DNA of 64,000 nt from an uncultured Pontibacter sp. Lineage in GTDB: Bacteria > Bacteroidota > Bacteroidia > Cytophagales > Hymenobacteraceae. The stretch is from contig CANMMP010000002.1 of NCBI GenBank assembly GCA_947499125.1, positions 62,001 through 126,000 of the forward strand, in the 5' to 3' direction. Shown one piece after another: positions 9,028 to 18,316 of this stretch (within the stretch, counting starts at the first letter, position 1; the number at the start of each line of letters is the position of its first letter). A program made the position numbers and the translations under genes. The notes below the pieces were generated by a model that was not told the origin of the DNA, did not search any database, and worked only from the letters and a program-made list of their open reading frames with translations.

Positions 9028-10089
9028 ATGATCAAAAAGCAGTTTATACCTTTCTCGGAGCTTAAAAGCAAGCAGGCAATTGTGGTGGATAGTACACACC
9101 CGAACGGGCTTATACTTTCGCACTGGCGTGGCGCACCTACTCCCGATGCTATCCGCGACGATACAAGTGCAGCTATCGTTCTGAATGCGATACGTACCAA
9201 CCTCCCGGGCCTGGAGCTACCTTATGTAACCGCCAATCATTTCGATATTGATGGCTTTGTAGGTGTCTGGAGTTTGCTTAACCCGGAACTGGCTATGGAG
9301 CACGAAGAACTGCTAAGGCAAATGGCGCTTATCGGCGACTTCAGGGAGCTTGACCTGAACCACCCGCTGGCCGGCGAAGCCCTTAAACTTGTTTGCTGGA
9401 TAAATGCCCGCGAGCGCGAACTGTTTTACAAACCCTTTGCTGCCGACGAAATGGAAGAAAAGGAGACCGTGCAGTGCGTTAAGAAATTTGAATATTTCCT
9501 GCCCCGTTTTAAACAGATACTGAAAGACCCCGACTGGGAACGAGGTGCCTGGGAAGATGAAGTAGGCGATGTACTTTTGGGTTACCGCACTTTATACAGC
9601 CCTGCTACCAAACTCACCCGCCACCCCAAGATCGGTCTGATTATAGTTGAAACACCTGAACCTGTGCATTATTACGCCCTTTTCAGTAGAACAGTAGGCT
9701 TTGATATAGTGCTGAGCATATACGATGATAACAGGTTTGAGCTGGAATATAAATATACTACCTGGGTTGATATTTCGTCGCGGCCAACCTTACCACGCCT
9801 GCCACTAGGGCCACTGGCTAATAAGCTAAACCAACTCGAAACCTCAGGCCATACCTGGACAGCTGATCCGGTAACTGAAACAGGCCCTTTACTCAGGTTG
9901 CAGGGTAAAGACCTGAGCCGCGAGATGACCTACGACAACCCGACCGAACGCAAGATCTATAGTTCAGGCATCTCCCCGGAAGTGTTAAAAGAAACTATAG
10001 TTGCGTATTTTAAAAATGGATACCAGCACATAACACCAAAGTATAACTGGACCTGGAAAGAGGTGAAAGCGCTCGGACAGGAAGTATAA
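9028..10089 (+). CDS. hypothetical protein, DUF6687-like
   Basis: 353-residue soluble protein without signal peptide or membrane helix. The N-terminal region (VVDSTHPNGLILSHWRGAP, DDTSAAIVLNA, TANHFDIDGFVGVWSLLNP) has Asp/His-rich motifs, DxTH, HWRG and HFDIDG, that could bind metal or phosphate. I recall the family as a Bacteroidota/Cyanobacteria protein of unknown function (DUF6687), but I cannot confirm this without a search. Start set at MIKKQF rather than 12 codons upstream because the candidate promoter sits between the two. Not clearly in an operon. Confidence 0.75.
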   Translation: MIKKQFIPFSELKSKQAIVVDSTHPNGLILSHWRGAPTPDAIRDDTSAAIVLNAIRTNLPGLELPYVTANHFDIDGFVGVWSLLNPELAMEHEELLRQMALIGDFRELDLNHPLAGEALKLVCWINARERELFYKPFAADEMEEKETVQCVKKFEYFLPRFKQILKDPDWERGAWEDEVGDVLLGYRTLYSPATKLTRHPKIGLIIVETPEPVHYYALFSRTVGFDIVLSIYDDNRFELEYKYTTWVDISSRPTLPRLPLGPLANKLNQLETSGHTWTADPVTETGPLLRLQGKDLSREMTYDNPTERKIYSSGISPEVLKETIVAYFKNGYQHITPKYNWTWKEVKALGQEV

Positions 10090-10204
10090 GTATGCCTGAA
10101 CCAGTGATTGTTATCACTTTTAGATTTTTTGCGTTAATGTGATTTGGTAACCTGCGTATACATAGCCATCTTCGTATATAATCGACCCTAAAGCAACTAT
10201 AACC

Positions 10205-11053
10205 ATGAAAAAGATACTTTGCCCAACCGACTTTTCGAATACTGCCGCCAAAGCCCTGGATTATGCTGTGTATATAGCCAAGAAAACGAATGCACATATT
10301 TCGTTGCTGCACGTGGTGCATTTGCCTATAGTTGATACCTCGGAAACGGCTTTAGTTGCCAGCGAATTGTTAGGGGAGCAGCTACGAGATGCCGGCGAAA
10401 AACTGAAAGTTATGGTTAGGCAGATGGAAGAAAGGTACGGCGCGAATGGTGCCGGAGGTTTTACCTGCGATTATATACTGAAAGAAGCCCTTTTGACTGA
10501 TATAGCTGAGCACCTCACCAAAAACGAAGGCTATGAGCTGATCGTGATGGGTACTACCGGGGGCGGAAGCGCCCTGGAAGAATTGCTGATAGGCAGTAAT
10601 ACCGAGGCGATGCTGGAGGAAGTAAAAAGCCCGCTGCTGGCCGTGCCTGCAAAAGCATCTCCCCCTGATTTTACCAAAATTGTATACGCCACCGATTATA
10701 CTCCTGAAGATAAAACTGCGTTGGAGAAAGTGATTGCGTTTGCGGCTATTTTTGGAGCATGCGTAGACCTGGTACATGTCACGAAAGAGGCTACAGTCGA
10801 TAAGACAGTTTCCAGCACTTTTTATGATGAGGTGCAACGAGCAAACCCGGGTACTGAACTATGCCTGAACGAAGTAGTTAGCCGCCATCCGGACGAAGGT
10901 CTAAAAGAGTATTTTGCCCGTGAAAATGCCAGCTTACTAACTGTGCTGAGACGAAAGAAAGGCTTTTTTGCTGAACTGTTTACCCAGCGCCTGGCCGACA
11001 GGCTTACTTACCAGGCCGAAGTGCCGTTGCTTGTCCTTCACGAAACAAAATAA
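10205..11053 (+). CDS. tandem universal stress protein (UspA x2)
   Basis: 282-residue cytoplasmic protein with two Usp domains (about 1-150 and 155-282). The first opens with MKKILCPTDFS and carries the ATP-binding pattern G-x2-G-x9-G-S/T as GTTGGG...IGSN near residues 115-130. The second opens with KIVYATDYTPED but ends FAELFTQRLADRLTYQAEVPLLVLHE and lacks that glycine pattern. So one half probably binds nucleotide and the other is structural. Monocistronic, followed directly by a strong terminator. Confidence 0.92.
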   Translation: MKKILCPTDFSNTAAKALDYAVYIAKKTNAHISLLHVVHLPIVDTSETALVASELLGEQLRDAGEKLKVMVRQMEERYGANGAGGFTCDYILKEALLTDIAEHLTKNEGYELIVMGTTGGGSALEELLIGSNTEAMLEEVKSPLLAVPAKASPPDFTKIVYATDYTPEDKTALEKVIAFAAIFGACVDLVHVTKEATVDKTVSSTFYDEVQRANPGTELCLNEVVSRHPDEGLKEYFARENASLLTVLRRKKGFFAELFTQRLADRLTYQAEVPLLVLHETK

Positions 11054-11078
11054 AAAAAGGCCCTGTAACGGGCCTTTT
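11052..11078. terminator. bidirectional rho-independent terminator
   Basis: AAAAGGCCC and GGGCCTTTT arms (11055-11063 and 11070-11078) close a six-base TGTAAC loop, with T runs on either strand. It begins at the usp stop codon and would also serve the leftward lipoprotein gene ending at 11100. Confidence 0.85.
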
Positions 11079-11099
11079 CTGTTTCATGCTATGCAGGTA

Positions 11100-11507
11100 T
11101 TAATATTCTGCACGAATCAGGTCTTCATCGAAAATGTGGTCTAATTCTTTGCTGCAAACCTGGCAATTATAGCGGCCAAAATGATCGATAGCGCGGGTAA
11201 GCGTTACGTTACGGTAAGTTCCCAGGCATCCTTTCAGCACTTCGCAATCGTTTTTTATATGGAAGATGTCAGAGTAGCCATCATCACAGATCCACACACG
11301 GTTTTTGGCGCTTTGTGCCGGTATAATAAAAAACTCAGGAGCTGGCCTTGGTGTTGTCGTATCAGCAACTGCTACCGGAGCCTGTTCTTCAGGGGTAGTT
11401 TGCTGTTGTGTATTATCTGATGGCTGGCATGCTGCAAGAGATGCTACAAGCAACGCAAAAACTATAAAACGACTGTGGAAGGCGCTCAGAAATTTGTTAA
11501 AGCTCAT
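11100..11507 (-). CDS. lipoprotein with C-terminal Cys/His domain
   Basis: 135-residue predicted lipoprotein: hydrophobic signal then lipobox LAAC, followed by a low-complexity Gln/Thr/Pro linker. The last 60 or so residues form a compact domain with C, H, C, C and a closing CxxC, which aligns without gaps to the C terminus of the neighbouring thermonuclease-like lipoprotein (RVWIC / VLKGC / NVTLTRAI against KVYLC / VLKRC / TVTQAQAI). The frame stays open to a TTG overlapping the upstream stop, but the ATG at 11507 gives a proper signal peptide. Function unknown; the Cys/His pattern suggests zinc or disulfides. Confidence 0.75.
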   Translation of the reverse strand: MSFNKFLSAFHSRFIVFALLVASLAACQPSDNTQQQTTPEEQAPVAVADTTTPRPAPEFFIIPAQSAKNRVWICDDGYSDIFHIKNDCEVLKGCLGTYRNVTLTRAIDHFGRYNCQVCSKELDHIFDEDLIRAEY

Positions 11508-11527
11508 GTATAGATAAAGGATAGTTT

Positions 11528-12385
11528 TCAATTAGGACTACAGGTTTTGTCGGGACGGCGGCCATGCTCACGTATAGCCTGTGCTTGCGTTACTGTTAGC
11601 ATATTGGTTTTACAACGTTTCAGCACGGAGCAATTTTGTGTAAAATGGTATACGGCACTTCCCGAACTATTGCAAAGATACACTTTTCGGGTTGTAGCGC
11701 CGGCAGGTAAAGGTGCATTTTGAGTAGCAGCCTCTTTTTTCTCTTTTTTCAATGCCGCTAACTCCCTTTCATTTTTCCGGAAATCCCAGGGGGCGACTGC
11801 TTTCGGGTCAGACCAAAGGCCGCGTTTAAAGCGGCGCGCATCAGTTTCCAGGTTAGCCAGCTTTACATCTTTCGAGTAATCTTTATAGTGCCAGGCGAAG
11901 CCTTCTTTTATTATTTCTTCGTTCAGGCTGCGGCCATCGGGTAAAATTATAGTGCCAACAGTGCGGCCATAACGGTCTTTGTTGTGCTCTATCAGTCGTA
12001 CAAATTTACCAAATGCCAGGTCTGATGTAAACTGTTTGGAACGCTGCCCAAACGCTTGGTTCTTTTCAGGAGCATCCACACCATACAGCCTTACTTTTAT
12101 GGTTTCGCCGTTACGGAGTAGTTCTATCGTGTCGCCGTCTTTTATAGCTACAACTTTATCGCCGGCTGTGCTGGCTGGTTTTGGCTTATTAGCGTCTGGT
12201 ACTGGCTGTGGAGCAGGCTGAGGTTGTTGCTGTTCGGGTGTTGCGGGAGGTGTGTTGCCGGCACGTTCCTGTATGGTGCGCTGCCTTTCCCGGAACTGTT
12301 CCTGCGCTTTTTCACGGTCGGAGTTGTTGCAGGCCAGTAAGCTAACCAGGCAAAGGTATAAAAACAGCGTTCGGATCATCTGCAT
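11528..12385 (-). CDS. thermonuclease-family lipoprotein with C-terminal Cys/His domain
   Basis: 285-residue lipoprotein (signal ending VSLLAC) with a Pro/Gln-rich linker (about 45-70) and a staphylococcal-nuclease-like domain (about 75-205). Nuclease-fold residues visible: KDGDTIEL, VRLYGVDAPEKNQ with the catalytic Arg, Asp and Glu, and RYGRTVG with the second Arg, so it is probably an active Ca-dependent nuclease outside the cytoplasm. A charged KKEKKE linker leads to a domain at about 232-282 shared with the next gene. Two in-frame ATGs (12385, 12379) are equally possible. Only 20 bp separate it from the downstream lipoprotein. Confidence 0.88.
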   Translation of the reverse strand: MQMIRTLFLYLCLVSLLACNNSDREKAQEQFRERQRTIQERAGNTPPATPEQQQPQPAPQPVPDANKPKPASTAGDKVVAIKDGDTIELLRNGETIKVRLYGVDAPEKNQAFGQRSKQFTSDLAFGKFVRLIEHNKDRYGRTVGTIILPDGRSLNEEIIKEGFAWHYKDYSKDVKLANLETDARRFKRGLWSDPKAVAPWDFRKNERELAALKKEKKEAATQNAPLPAGATTRKVYLCNSSGSAVYHFTQNCSVLKRCKTNMLTVTQAQAIREHGRRPDKTCSPN

Positions 12386-12500
12386 CAGTTTATACTATAA
12401 CTACCGACCTCAAACCTGGTAATTTATACTTAAAACGAAGTGCTTTCAGGTTAAGCGGAGATTTTATACTTGTGTATACTTATCCGGGTGAGGTGTGGTT

Positions 12501-14501
12501 TTATACGAGTTCGGCTGTTTGTAGTGCTGCATTTGTCACAGGCACCGCCTCCGTGATCATCGGAAGCGTAAAGATGAACGTACTGCCTTCCCCTAAAACA
12601 CTTTCCACCCAGATGTGGCCGTGGTTTAATTCCACAAAGTCGCGGCACATGGCAAGGCCCAAACCGCTGCCTCTTTCTTTTGCCGTACCTAAAGTGGTCA
12701 CGCTCTTTACACCAAACAGTTTTTCCTGCTTTTCAGGGCTTATACCTACACCCGTGTCACGCACGATCACCTTAACTGTATCTATGTCCGTAATGGCAGT
12801 TTCTATAGTTACGGTATCGTTCTCGTTACAGAATTTAATAGCGTTCGATACCAGGTTACGAAGTATAAGCTGCACCATATCAGCATCTGCAAAAGCCAGT
12901 GCATCAGGCGTGGTCTGGTTCAGGATAGTGATCTTTTTGCGCTCTGCCTGGGAAGTAAGCAGGTCTATCGTTTCCTGGGCTAACTGGTGTAAATTAAGCT
13001 CAGTTGGGTTGATCTTGATACCTTTCATCTGCGATTTTGCCCATAGCAACAGGTTATCTACTAGCCAAAGTGAGTTCTGCTGTTCTGTTTCAAGGGTTTT
13101 GGCCAGCTGTAAAAACTTTTCTTCGGGGATGCGACCCATCGCCAGTATATGCAACACCGATTTGAGAGATAGCAGCGGCCCGCGCAGGTCATGGGCAACT
13201 ATAGAAAACAGTTTGTCTTTTAACTGGTTCAGCGTTTCGAGTTCTTCTTTTTGCTGCTGTACTTTAAGTGCCTGAGCCGCCAGTGCATTTTTCTGTCGTT
13301 TTATACTTTCGCTATACTTGCTTACTTTTTTGTTTTTGCGGGAAAGCAGCTTATTCAGCCTTTTCATGCGGCGGTTGCCACGGTAAGCAAGCACTACCAC
13401 AGCCAGAGCCAAACTTAGCAGAATGATAGTAGCGTACTGGATGATCGATTTCTGCTCTATCTCTTTTTCATGGATCTCATGCTCGGCCAACAGCATCAGG
13501 TTCTCTTTTTCCTTTTGTGCAGTTTCGTACTTTACCTGGAAGCTGGTGGTCTGGCGGGTTATCTCCTCTGTGTTTATACTATCGCTGTAAGCTACATACA
13601 GATCCAGGTACTCATACGCTTTCTCATAATTTCCGCTTTCGCGGTAAAGCCGTTGCAGCACCTTAGCCGAATTCTTAGCTTCGCTTTTAGAGTTGGTTTT
13701 CTGAGCTATTTCCAGGCTATACTTGCCATACATAAAAGCTTTCTCATAATCCTTAAGTCCGGAATATGTTTCGGCAAGTCCGCGGTAAGCAAAAATACGG
13801 TCGTGCAGGCTGTTGCTTTTTATAGTTAAGGCAAGGCCACGCTGCAGGTAATGCAAAGCATTATCGTACTTCCCCAGTTTCTGGTATACTAAACCGATGT
13901 GAATAAGGCTTACTGTGGTTCCTTTGTTATCGCGGGCTTTTTCTTTAAGTGGCAGGGCTCTCAGGAAGAGGTTCAGGGCAGAATCCAGTTGTTCCTGCTC
14001 CTGGTATAAGCTACCCAGGCTGTTCAGCGACCTGCTTATAGATAGGGTGTCGTTTATAGCTTTGGCAAGATTATAAGACTGGGTGTAGAATGCATGCGCT
14101 TTAGTGAAGTTGCGCTGCATCAAATATATATTGCCAATGTTATTATAGCTCGAGCTTAACCCAAGTGTATCGGCTATGTTTTCTCTTATCTTAAGCGATT
14201 TATAGTAGAAGTCGGTAGCTGTATTGTAGTCGCCGAGGTTGTAGTAACCGGCTCCTGTACTGTTATATGCTCTTGCAAGCAGCGGCTGGTCGTTTATCTG
14301 TTCTGCCAGTTCAACAGCCTCTTTACCAAAAATTACGGCTTGTTTCGGGTTCGAGTACCAGTTTGATTTGCTGAGTTCGCAAAGCTCGAATACCTTATGA
14401 TGCATTGCCGATCTATCCTGCTCAGCAGGTTTCTGAGCTGTGGTCTTTGTGCCGGGCACAAGTACTAACAGCAAGTATTGTAAACACAGAACGGCAATCA
14501 T
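12501..14501 (-). CDS. TPR-containing sensor histidine kinase
   Basis: 666 residues: N-terminal signal/hydrophobic segment, a periplasmic array of about seven tetratricopeptide repeats (about 40-310), one membrane helix (about 352-374), a coiled-coil stretch rich in Lys/Gln/Glu, then HisKA with phosphoacceptor His in SIVAHDLRGPLLSL and a complete HATPase domain (NLVSNAIKF, DTGVGISPEKQE, GSGLGLAMC). The type is common in Bacteroidota, where the TPRs probably bind peptide or protein partners. No response regulator gene lies next to it, so it is an orphan kinase here. Confidence 0.93.
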   Translation of the reverse strand: MIAVLCLQYLLLVLVPGTKTTAQKPAEQDRSAMHHKVFELCELSKSNWYSNPKQAVIFGKEAVELAEQINDQPLLARAYNSTGAGYYNLGDYNTATDFYYKSLKIRENIADTLGLSSSYNNIGNIYLMQRNFTKAHAFYTQSYNLAKAINDTLSISRSLNSLGSLYQEQEQLDSALNLFLRALPLKEKARDNKGTTVSLIHIGLVYQKLGKYDNALHYLQRGLALTIKSNSLHDRIFAYRGLAETYSGLKDYEKAFMYGKYSLEIAQKTNSKSEAKNSAKVLQRLYRESGNYEKAYEYLDLYVAYSDSINTEEITRQTTSFQVKYETAQKEKENLMLLAEHEIHEKEIEQKSIIQYATIILLSLALAVVVLAYRGNRRMKRLNKLLSRKNKKVSKYSESIKRQKNALAAQALKVQQQKEELETLNQLKDKLFSIVAHDLRGPLLSLKSVLHILAMGRIPEEKFLQLAKTLETEQQNSLWLVDNLLLWAKSQMKGIKINPTELNLHQLAQETIDLLTSQAERKKITILNQTTPDALAFADADMVQLILRNLVSNAIKFCNENDTVTIETAITDIDTVKVIVRDTGVGISPEKQEKLFGVKSVTTLGTAKERGSGLGLAMCRDFVELNHGHIWVESVLGEGSTFIFTLPMITEAVPVTNAALQTAELV

Positions 14502-14557
14502 AGAGAAGGGTGTTAGTAAGCTCGTTTTCGGTAGTAGGTTATAGCATGTATTTAAAA

Positions 14558-14565
14558 CAAATATA
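14558..14565 (-). promoter_or_regulatory. Bacteroidota -7 box for the TPR kinase
   Basis: CAAATATA on the plus strand reads TATATTTG on the minus strand, matching TAnnTTTG, 57 bp upstream of the kinase ATG. Confidence 0.4.
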
Positions 14566-14650
14566 AGAGGTTACTTAGATATTTGCATACATATATAGGT
14601 GTTTTTATTTTGATGTACAGAACAGCATTTTAGCCTGTGTGTCAAAGCAT

Positions 14651-14684
14651 AAAAAAAGCCCTCTGCTTTAAGCAAAGGGCTTTT
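14651..14684 (-). terminator. rho-independent terminator of the TolB-amidohydrolase gene
   Basis: Arms AAAAGCCCT and AGGGCTTTT (14654-14662, 14676-14684) enclose a secondary TGCTT/AAGCA pairing; on the minus strand the hairpin ends in a seven-T run. It lies about 20 bp after the stop. Confidence 0.85.
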
Positions 14685-14702
14685 AAAGTATAAGCGTTCC
14701 TT

Positions 14703-17700
14703 TTATTTCTGTATACCTGGTACGCCTACCGGCATGGCGCTATGCCAGTTAAACTCAGGAGCCTTGCGGGCAGTAGGAGCCAGTTCGTCCATGTTACTGG
14801 CATCGTACAGGCGACCGTTGCGCATCACGTACTTAATAGTATTGGTGTTACGGATGTTCTCCAGCGGGTTGCTGTCCATAATTACCAGGTCAGCCAGTTT
14901 ACCGTTCTCAATAGATCCGATATCGCCATCCAGCCCCAGTGATTTAGCACCAAGTATAGTGGCTACTTTAAGGGCATCGTGGTTGCTCATGCCGCCAGAC
15001 TGTATAGACCAAACCTCCCAGTGGTATCCAAGCCCCTGCAACTGACCATGCGAGCCTACGCCTGCCAGGCCACCTTTTTTAACCAAGTCGTTCACAAACT
15101 CAGCGTGGCGCGAGAAGATATGCTCTTCTTCAGCAAACCAGCCTGGTCTGCGGCGTGCTTTCGAATCCAGTTCTGCTTTTGGCGTAAAGTAGTTCAGCTT
15201 TTTGTCGCCTACTACATCTTCTGTTGCATAGTAATAGTTTTCAGCCCAAGGGCCACCATATGATACCAGGAGAGTAGGCGTATAAGCCATTTTGGTTTCG
15301 GCTACAAAATCAATAACGTCTTTGTAAAGTGGGTAGATCGGGAAGGAGTGCTCATGACCAGGATAACCATCGATAGCCTGCGTCATGTTCAGTTTAAAGT
15401 CGAGGCCGCCTTCGGTAGTTGGTAACAAGCCCTGCTCTTTTGCAGCCATAATGATCCACTGGCGGTGCTGGCGGTTACCTACCAGGTACATTTTTATAGT
15501 TTTGGTATTGTAGTACTCCGAGTACTGGCGCAGTACGCTTTTTGCCTGGTCTAAACTCTTCAGGTTATACGACCAGAAACCAACACCAGGGCCAGTAGAG
15601 TAAACGCGTGGGCCAACCATTTTACCGGCATCTACCATGTCAGCATAAGTCAATACGTCTGTAGTTCCGGTCTGTGGGTCGCGGGTTGTGGTTACGCCGT
15701 AAGCCAGGTTAGCGGCATACATCCAAACCTGGTTGGTGTGCACGCCCCAACGCGGCCACATGTGTGCGTGCGTATCAATAAAGCCTGGCGTTATAGTTTT
15801 GCCTTTTACATCAATTACTTTAGCACCCTGCGGCACTGTAAGCGAACCACCTTTACCAACTGCTTTAATGCGGTTATTCTCCACCAGTATATCGCCGTTC
15901 TCGATCACTTCATTGCCGTTCATGGTAATGATGCGGGCACCTTGCAACAACACAATGCCTTGCGGAATATCGCGCTGTACCTGGATGGCAATTTTGGTCT
16001 CTTTCGGTTTATAACCTTCAATTACGATGGCTTCTTTTTCAGCATTGGCACTATCTGCTTTAACTTCAGTTTTAGCTTCTTTTTTCTTTTCAGCTGCCAG
16101 GTCCATTTCGTTTTGCTTGGCTCTGGCCTCATCCAGGTTATAAGCAAAGAAGCCATGACCTATGGTCCAGTAAACTGTTTTACCATCAGCAGACCAACTC
16201 GGGAACTGGCCACCAATTTCGGTTAACTTCCAGCTCGGGAACTGCGACGAAGCTACATCTGCTACCGATATAGTTGGCGTTTCGCCACCTACAACCGGTA
16301 TAGTTACCACATATATCTCGTTATTAATCAGGGCTAAGGCTTTGTCGCCAACAGGGGCTTTAATAAGTGTAGTTGCTTCTGATGGTTTTTGTTGAGGCTC
16401 GCGCTCGTTCTGGTGCAGCATGTGGCACATTTCTTCCATCACGCCATCGCCGGCAACCGTACCAAATGTAGTAATACCTTTTACTTTCAGGTAAGAGCGC
16501 TTATCAGTACCATCCCAACGGATCGAAATAAGGCCATCAGAATTATTGAACAGGTAAATACGGTCTTCGCCTTTTACAAAGTGAGGGTTAGCGCCAATGT
16601 TAGCATTAGTAACAAATGTGCTCTTGCCACCTTTGGCCGGAATCCAGTTTATAGTTTGGCGGGCATCAAAAGCGCCAGGTCCCGGAGCCACTTTATACTC
16701 GTGGGCTGAGCCTTTGGCAAATACGATACGCTCTCCGTTTGGCGTGAAAGCCGGCTCAGAGAAAACGGCATTTTCTTCGGTTAACCTCGATGGTTTACCT
16801 TTGCCATTTGCGTTGGTTTTATAGATAGCACCGCCTGTTTTCTCATCCCAAGTTACATAGGCTATCGTTTTACCATCCGGCGACCATGCTGGCTGAGCTT
16901 GTGTAAATTCCTGGTCTGTCAGGCGCTTTGGTGTACCGTTCGGGTACTCCATTACATAAAGTCTGTCGAGTGCAGTAAAAGCGATACGCTTGCCATCCGG
17001 AGACACGGCTGCATCGCGCAGCTGCGTTACCGTCATCATTTTATCGTCTTTTATCGGGTATTTAAAATCCAGCTGCGGACCTACAGCGATCTCAGTTTTA
17101 ACCTCGAAAGGAATTTCTTTGGCAGCGCCACCCGTTACCGGGATACTGTAAATTTTACCGCCATACGATGCTACCAGGTTTTTGCTGTCCGGCGTAAACG
17201 ACATGGCAGGCAGTACACCCATCGGGGCTATACTTTCCTGCTCATCGCGCTGAACCGGGTAAGCCAGCCATTTCTCTTCGCCGGTCGTTAAGTTCTGGGC
17301 AACGAGGCCGGTCTGGTTGTTGTGGCGCGTACCGTATACCAGCCAGGTTCCGTCCGGAGAAAGGGTAGGAGTAAAGGCAGAACCATAGCGGGATGTTCTT
17401 CCGTCCACTTCACCGGTCTGGCGGTCGAAGGTTGCCAGTTGGTACTGTGGCAGCTGCGCGTTATAGTTCCAGGCGCCGTTACGCTGCGAAAACCATATAT
17501 AGCGGCTGTCTTTGCCAAAAGCGGGCTCCACCGTTTTCAAGGTCTCAGGTTTGCTGATCAATTGAACACCAGTTCCACCATCTTTATGGTATAAATGTAA
17601 TTTCAGGTTACGACGACCTTTAGATGCTACCAGGTATTCGCCATCCGGAGTCCACTCAGCCGAGAAAAAGTTCTCGTTCTTACTCTTACTTATCTGCTTT

Positions 17701-18122
17701 GGCTTTTTAGTTGCCAGGTCCATCGTCCAGACGTTATCAGAGCCGCTTCTATCCGAAACGAATACAATAGACTTGCCGTCGGGGCTAAAACGGGCCTGCG
17801 TATCGAAAGCCATACCTTCGGTTAGTTGGGTAGCTTTACCTCCTGTTACAGGTAGCAGGTACAGGTCTCCGAGCATGTCGAAAATGATCTGCTTTCCGTC
17901 CGGGCTTACATCCAGTGCCAACCACGATCCTTCCGTTGTGTTAATGCTGATCTTGCGGGCTCCTTCTAAAGGAAGGTCTTTTTTGTCCTCCTTTTTCGTA
18001 TCGTCTTTTTTAGGTTTGGCTGCATCCTGGGCCATGGCCGGTTCTAACAGCAAACCAAGCGAGCAAAGCAGAAGCAGGTTCTTTTTCCAGCTGCGCTTAT
18101 AGTTTGTAATAGGTTTTTTCAT
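14703..18122 (-). CDS. TolB-propeller/amidohydrolase fusion protein, exported
   Basis: 1139 residues with a signal peptide (cleavage near AMAQD). Residues 50-660 are a series of TolB/WD40-like beta-propeller repeats marked by SPDGK, TPDGE and SADGK motifs. Residues 720-1110 are a metal-dependent amidohydrolase with the HxH site intact (GFIDTHAHMW), further His in GYPGHEHS and the terminal GSIENGKLADLVIMD strand. The fusion is known from peptidase-like and dipeptidase-like exported enzymes, and the propeller may gate substrates. Probably periplasmic. Lys/Glu-rich insert near 680-700 links the halves. Single gene between two terminators. Confidence 0.93.
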   Translation of the reverse strand: MKKPITNYKRSWKKNLLLLCSLGLLLEPAMAQDAAKPKKDDTKKEDKKDLPLEGARKISINTTEGSWLALDVSPDGKQIIFDMLGDLYLLPVTGGKATQLTEGMAFDTQARFSPDGKSIVFVSDRSGSDNVWTMDLATKKPKQISKSKNENFFSAEWTPDGEYLVASKGRRNLKLHLYHKDGGTGVQLISKPETLKTVEPAFGKDSRYIWFSQRNGAWNYNAQLPQYQLATFDRQTGEVDGRTSRYGSAFTPTLSPDGTWLVYGTRHNNQTGLVAQNLTTGEEKWLAYPVQRDEQESIAPMGVLPAMSFTPDSKNLVASYGGKIYSIPVTGGAAKEIPFEVKTEIAVGPQLDFKYPIKDDKMMTVTQLRDAAVSPDGKRIAFTALDRLYVMEYPNGTPKRLTDQEFTQAQPAWSPDGKTIAYVTWDEKTGGAIYKTNANGKGKPSRLTEENAVFSEPAFTPNGERIVFAKGSAHEYKVAPGPGAFDARQTINWIPAKGGKSTFVTNANIGANPHFVKGEDRIYLFNNSDGLISIRWDGTDKRSYLKVKGITTFGTVAGDGVMEEMCHMLHQNEREPQQKPSEATTLIKAPVGDKALALINNEIYVVTIPVVGGETPTISVADVASSQFPSWKLTEIGGQFPSWSADGKTVYWTIGHGFFAYNLDEARAKQNEMDLAAEKKKEAKTEVKADSANAEKEAIVIEGYKPKETKIAIQVQRDIPQGIVLLQGARIITMNGNEVIENGDILVENNRIKAVGKGGSLTVPQGAKVIDVKGKTITPGFIDTHAHMWPRWGVHTNQVWMYAANLAYGVTTTRDPQTGTTDVLTYADMVDAGKMVGPRVYSTGPGVGFWSYNLKSLDQAKSVLRQYSEYYNTKTIKMYLVGNRQHRQWIIMAAKEQGLLPTTEGGLDFKLNMTQAIDGYPGHEHSFPIYPLYKDVIDFVAETKMAYTPTLLVSYGGPWAENYYYATEDVVGDKKLNYFTPKAELDSKARRRPGWFAEEEHIFSRHAEFVNDLVKKGGLAGVGSHGQLQGLGYHWEVWSIQSGGMSNHDALKVATILGAKSLGLDGDIGSIENGKLADLVIMDSNPLENIRNTNTIKYVMRNGRLYDASNMDELAPTARKAPEFNWHSAMPVGVPGIQK

Positions 18123-18256
18123 GTTTGTCCTGATTATTGAACAAAAGGATATGGTTAGTTAAAGTAAATATAACAAATGGGATTATCTGTTGAAAGACCA
18201 TTCTACCAACAGGTTATAAATATCGCTTAATAGTTTCTAAAAGCAGGTTATCGCAT

Positions 18257-18291
18257 AAAAAAAGCCTGCTCAGTTTCGGGCTGAACAGGCT
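18257..18291 (-). terminator. rho-independent terminator of the 213-aa lipoprotein gene
   Basis: AGCCTG and CAGGCT arms with inner TCAG/CTGA pairing; followed on the minus strand by a T7 run. Confidence 0.8.
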
Positions 18292-18316
18292 ATAGTTTAT
18301 ACTATAATGTTTATAC

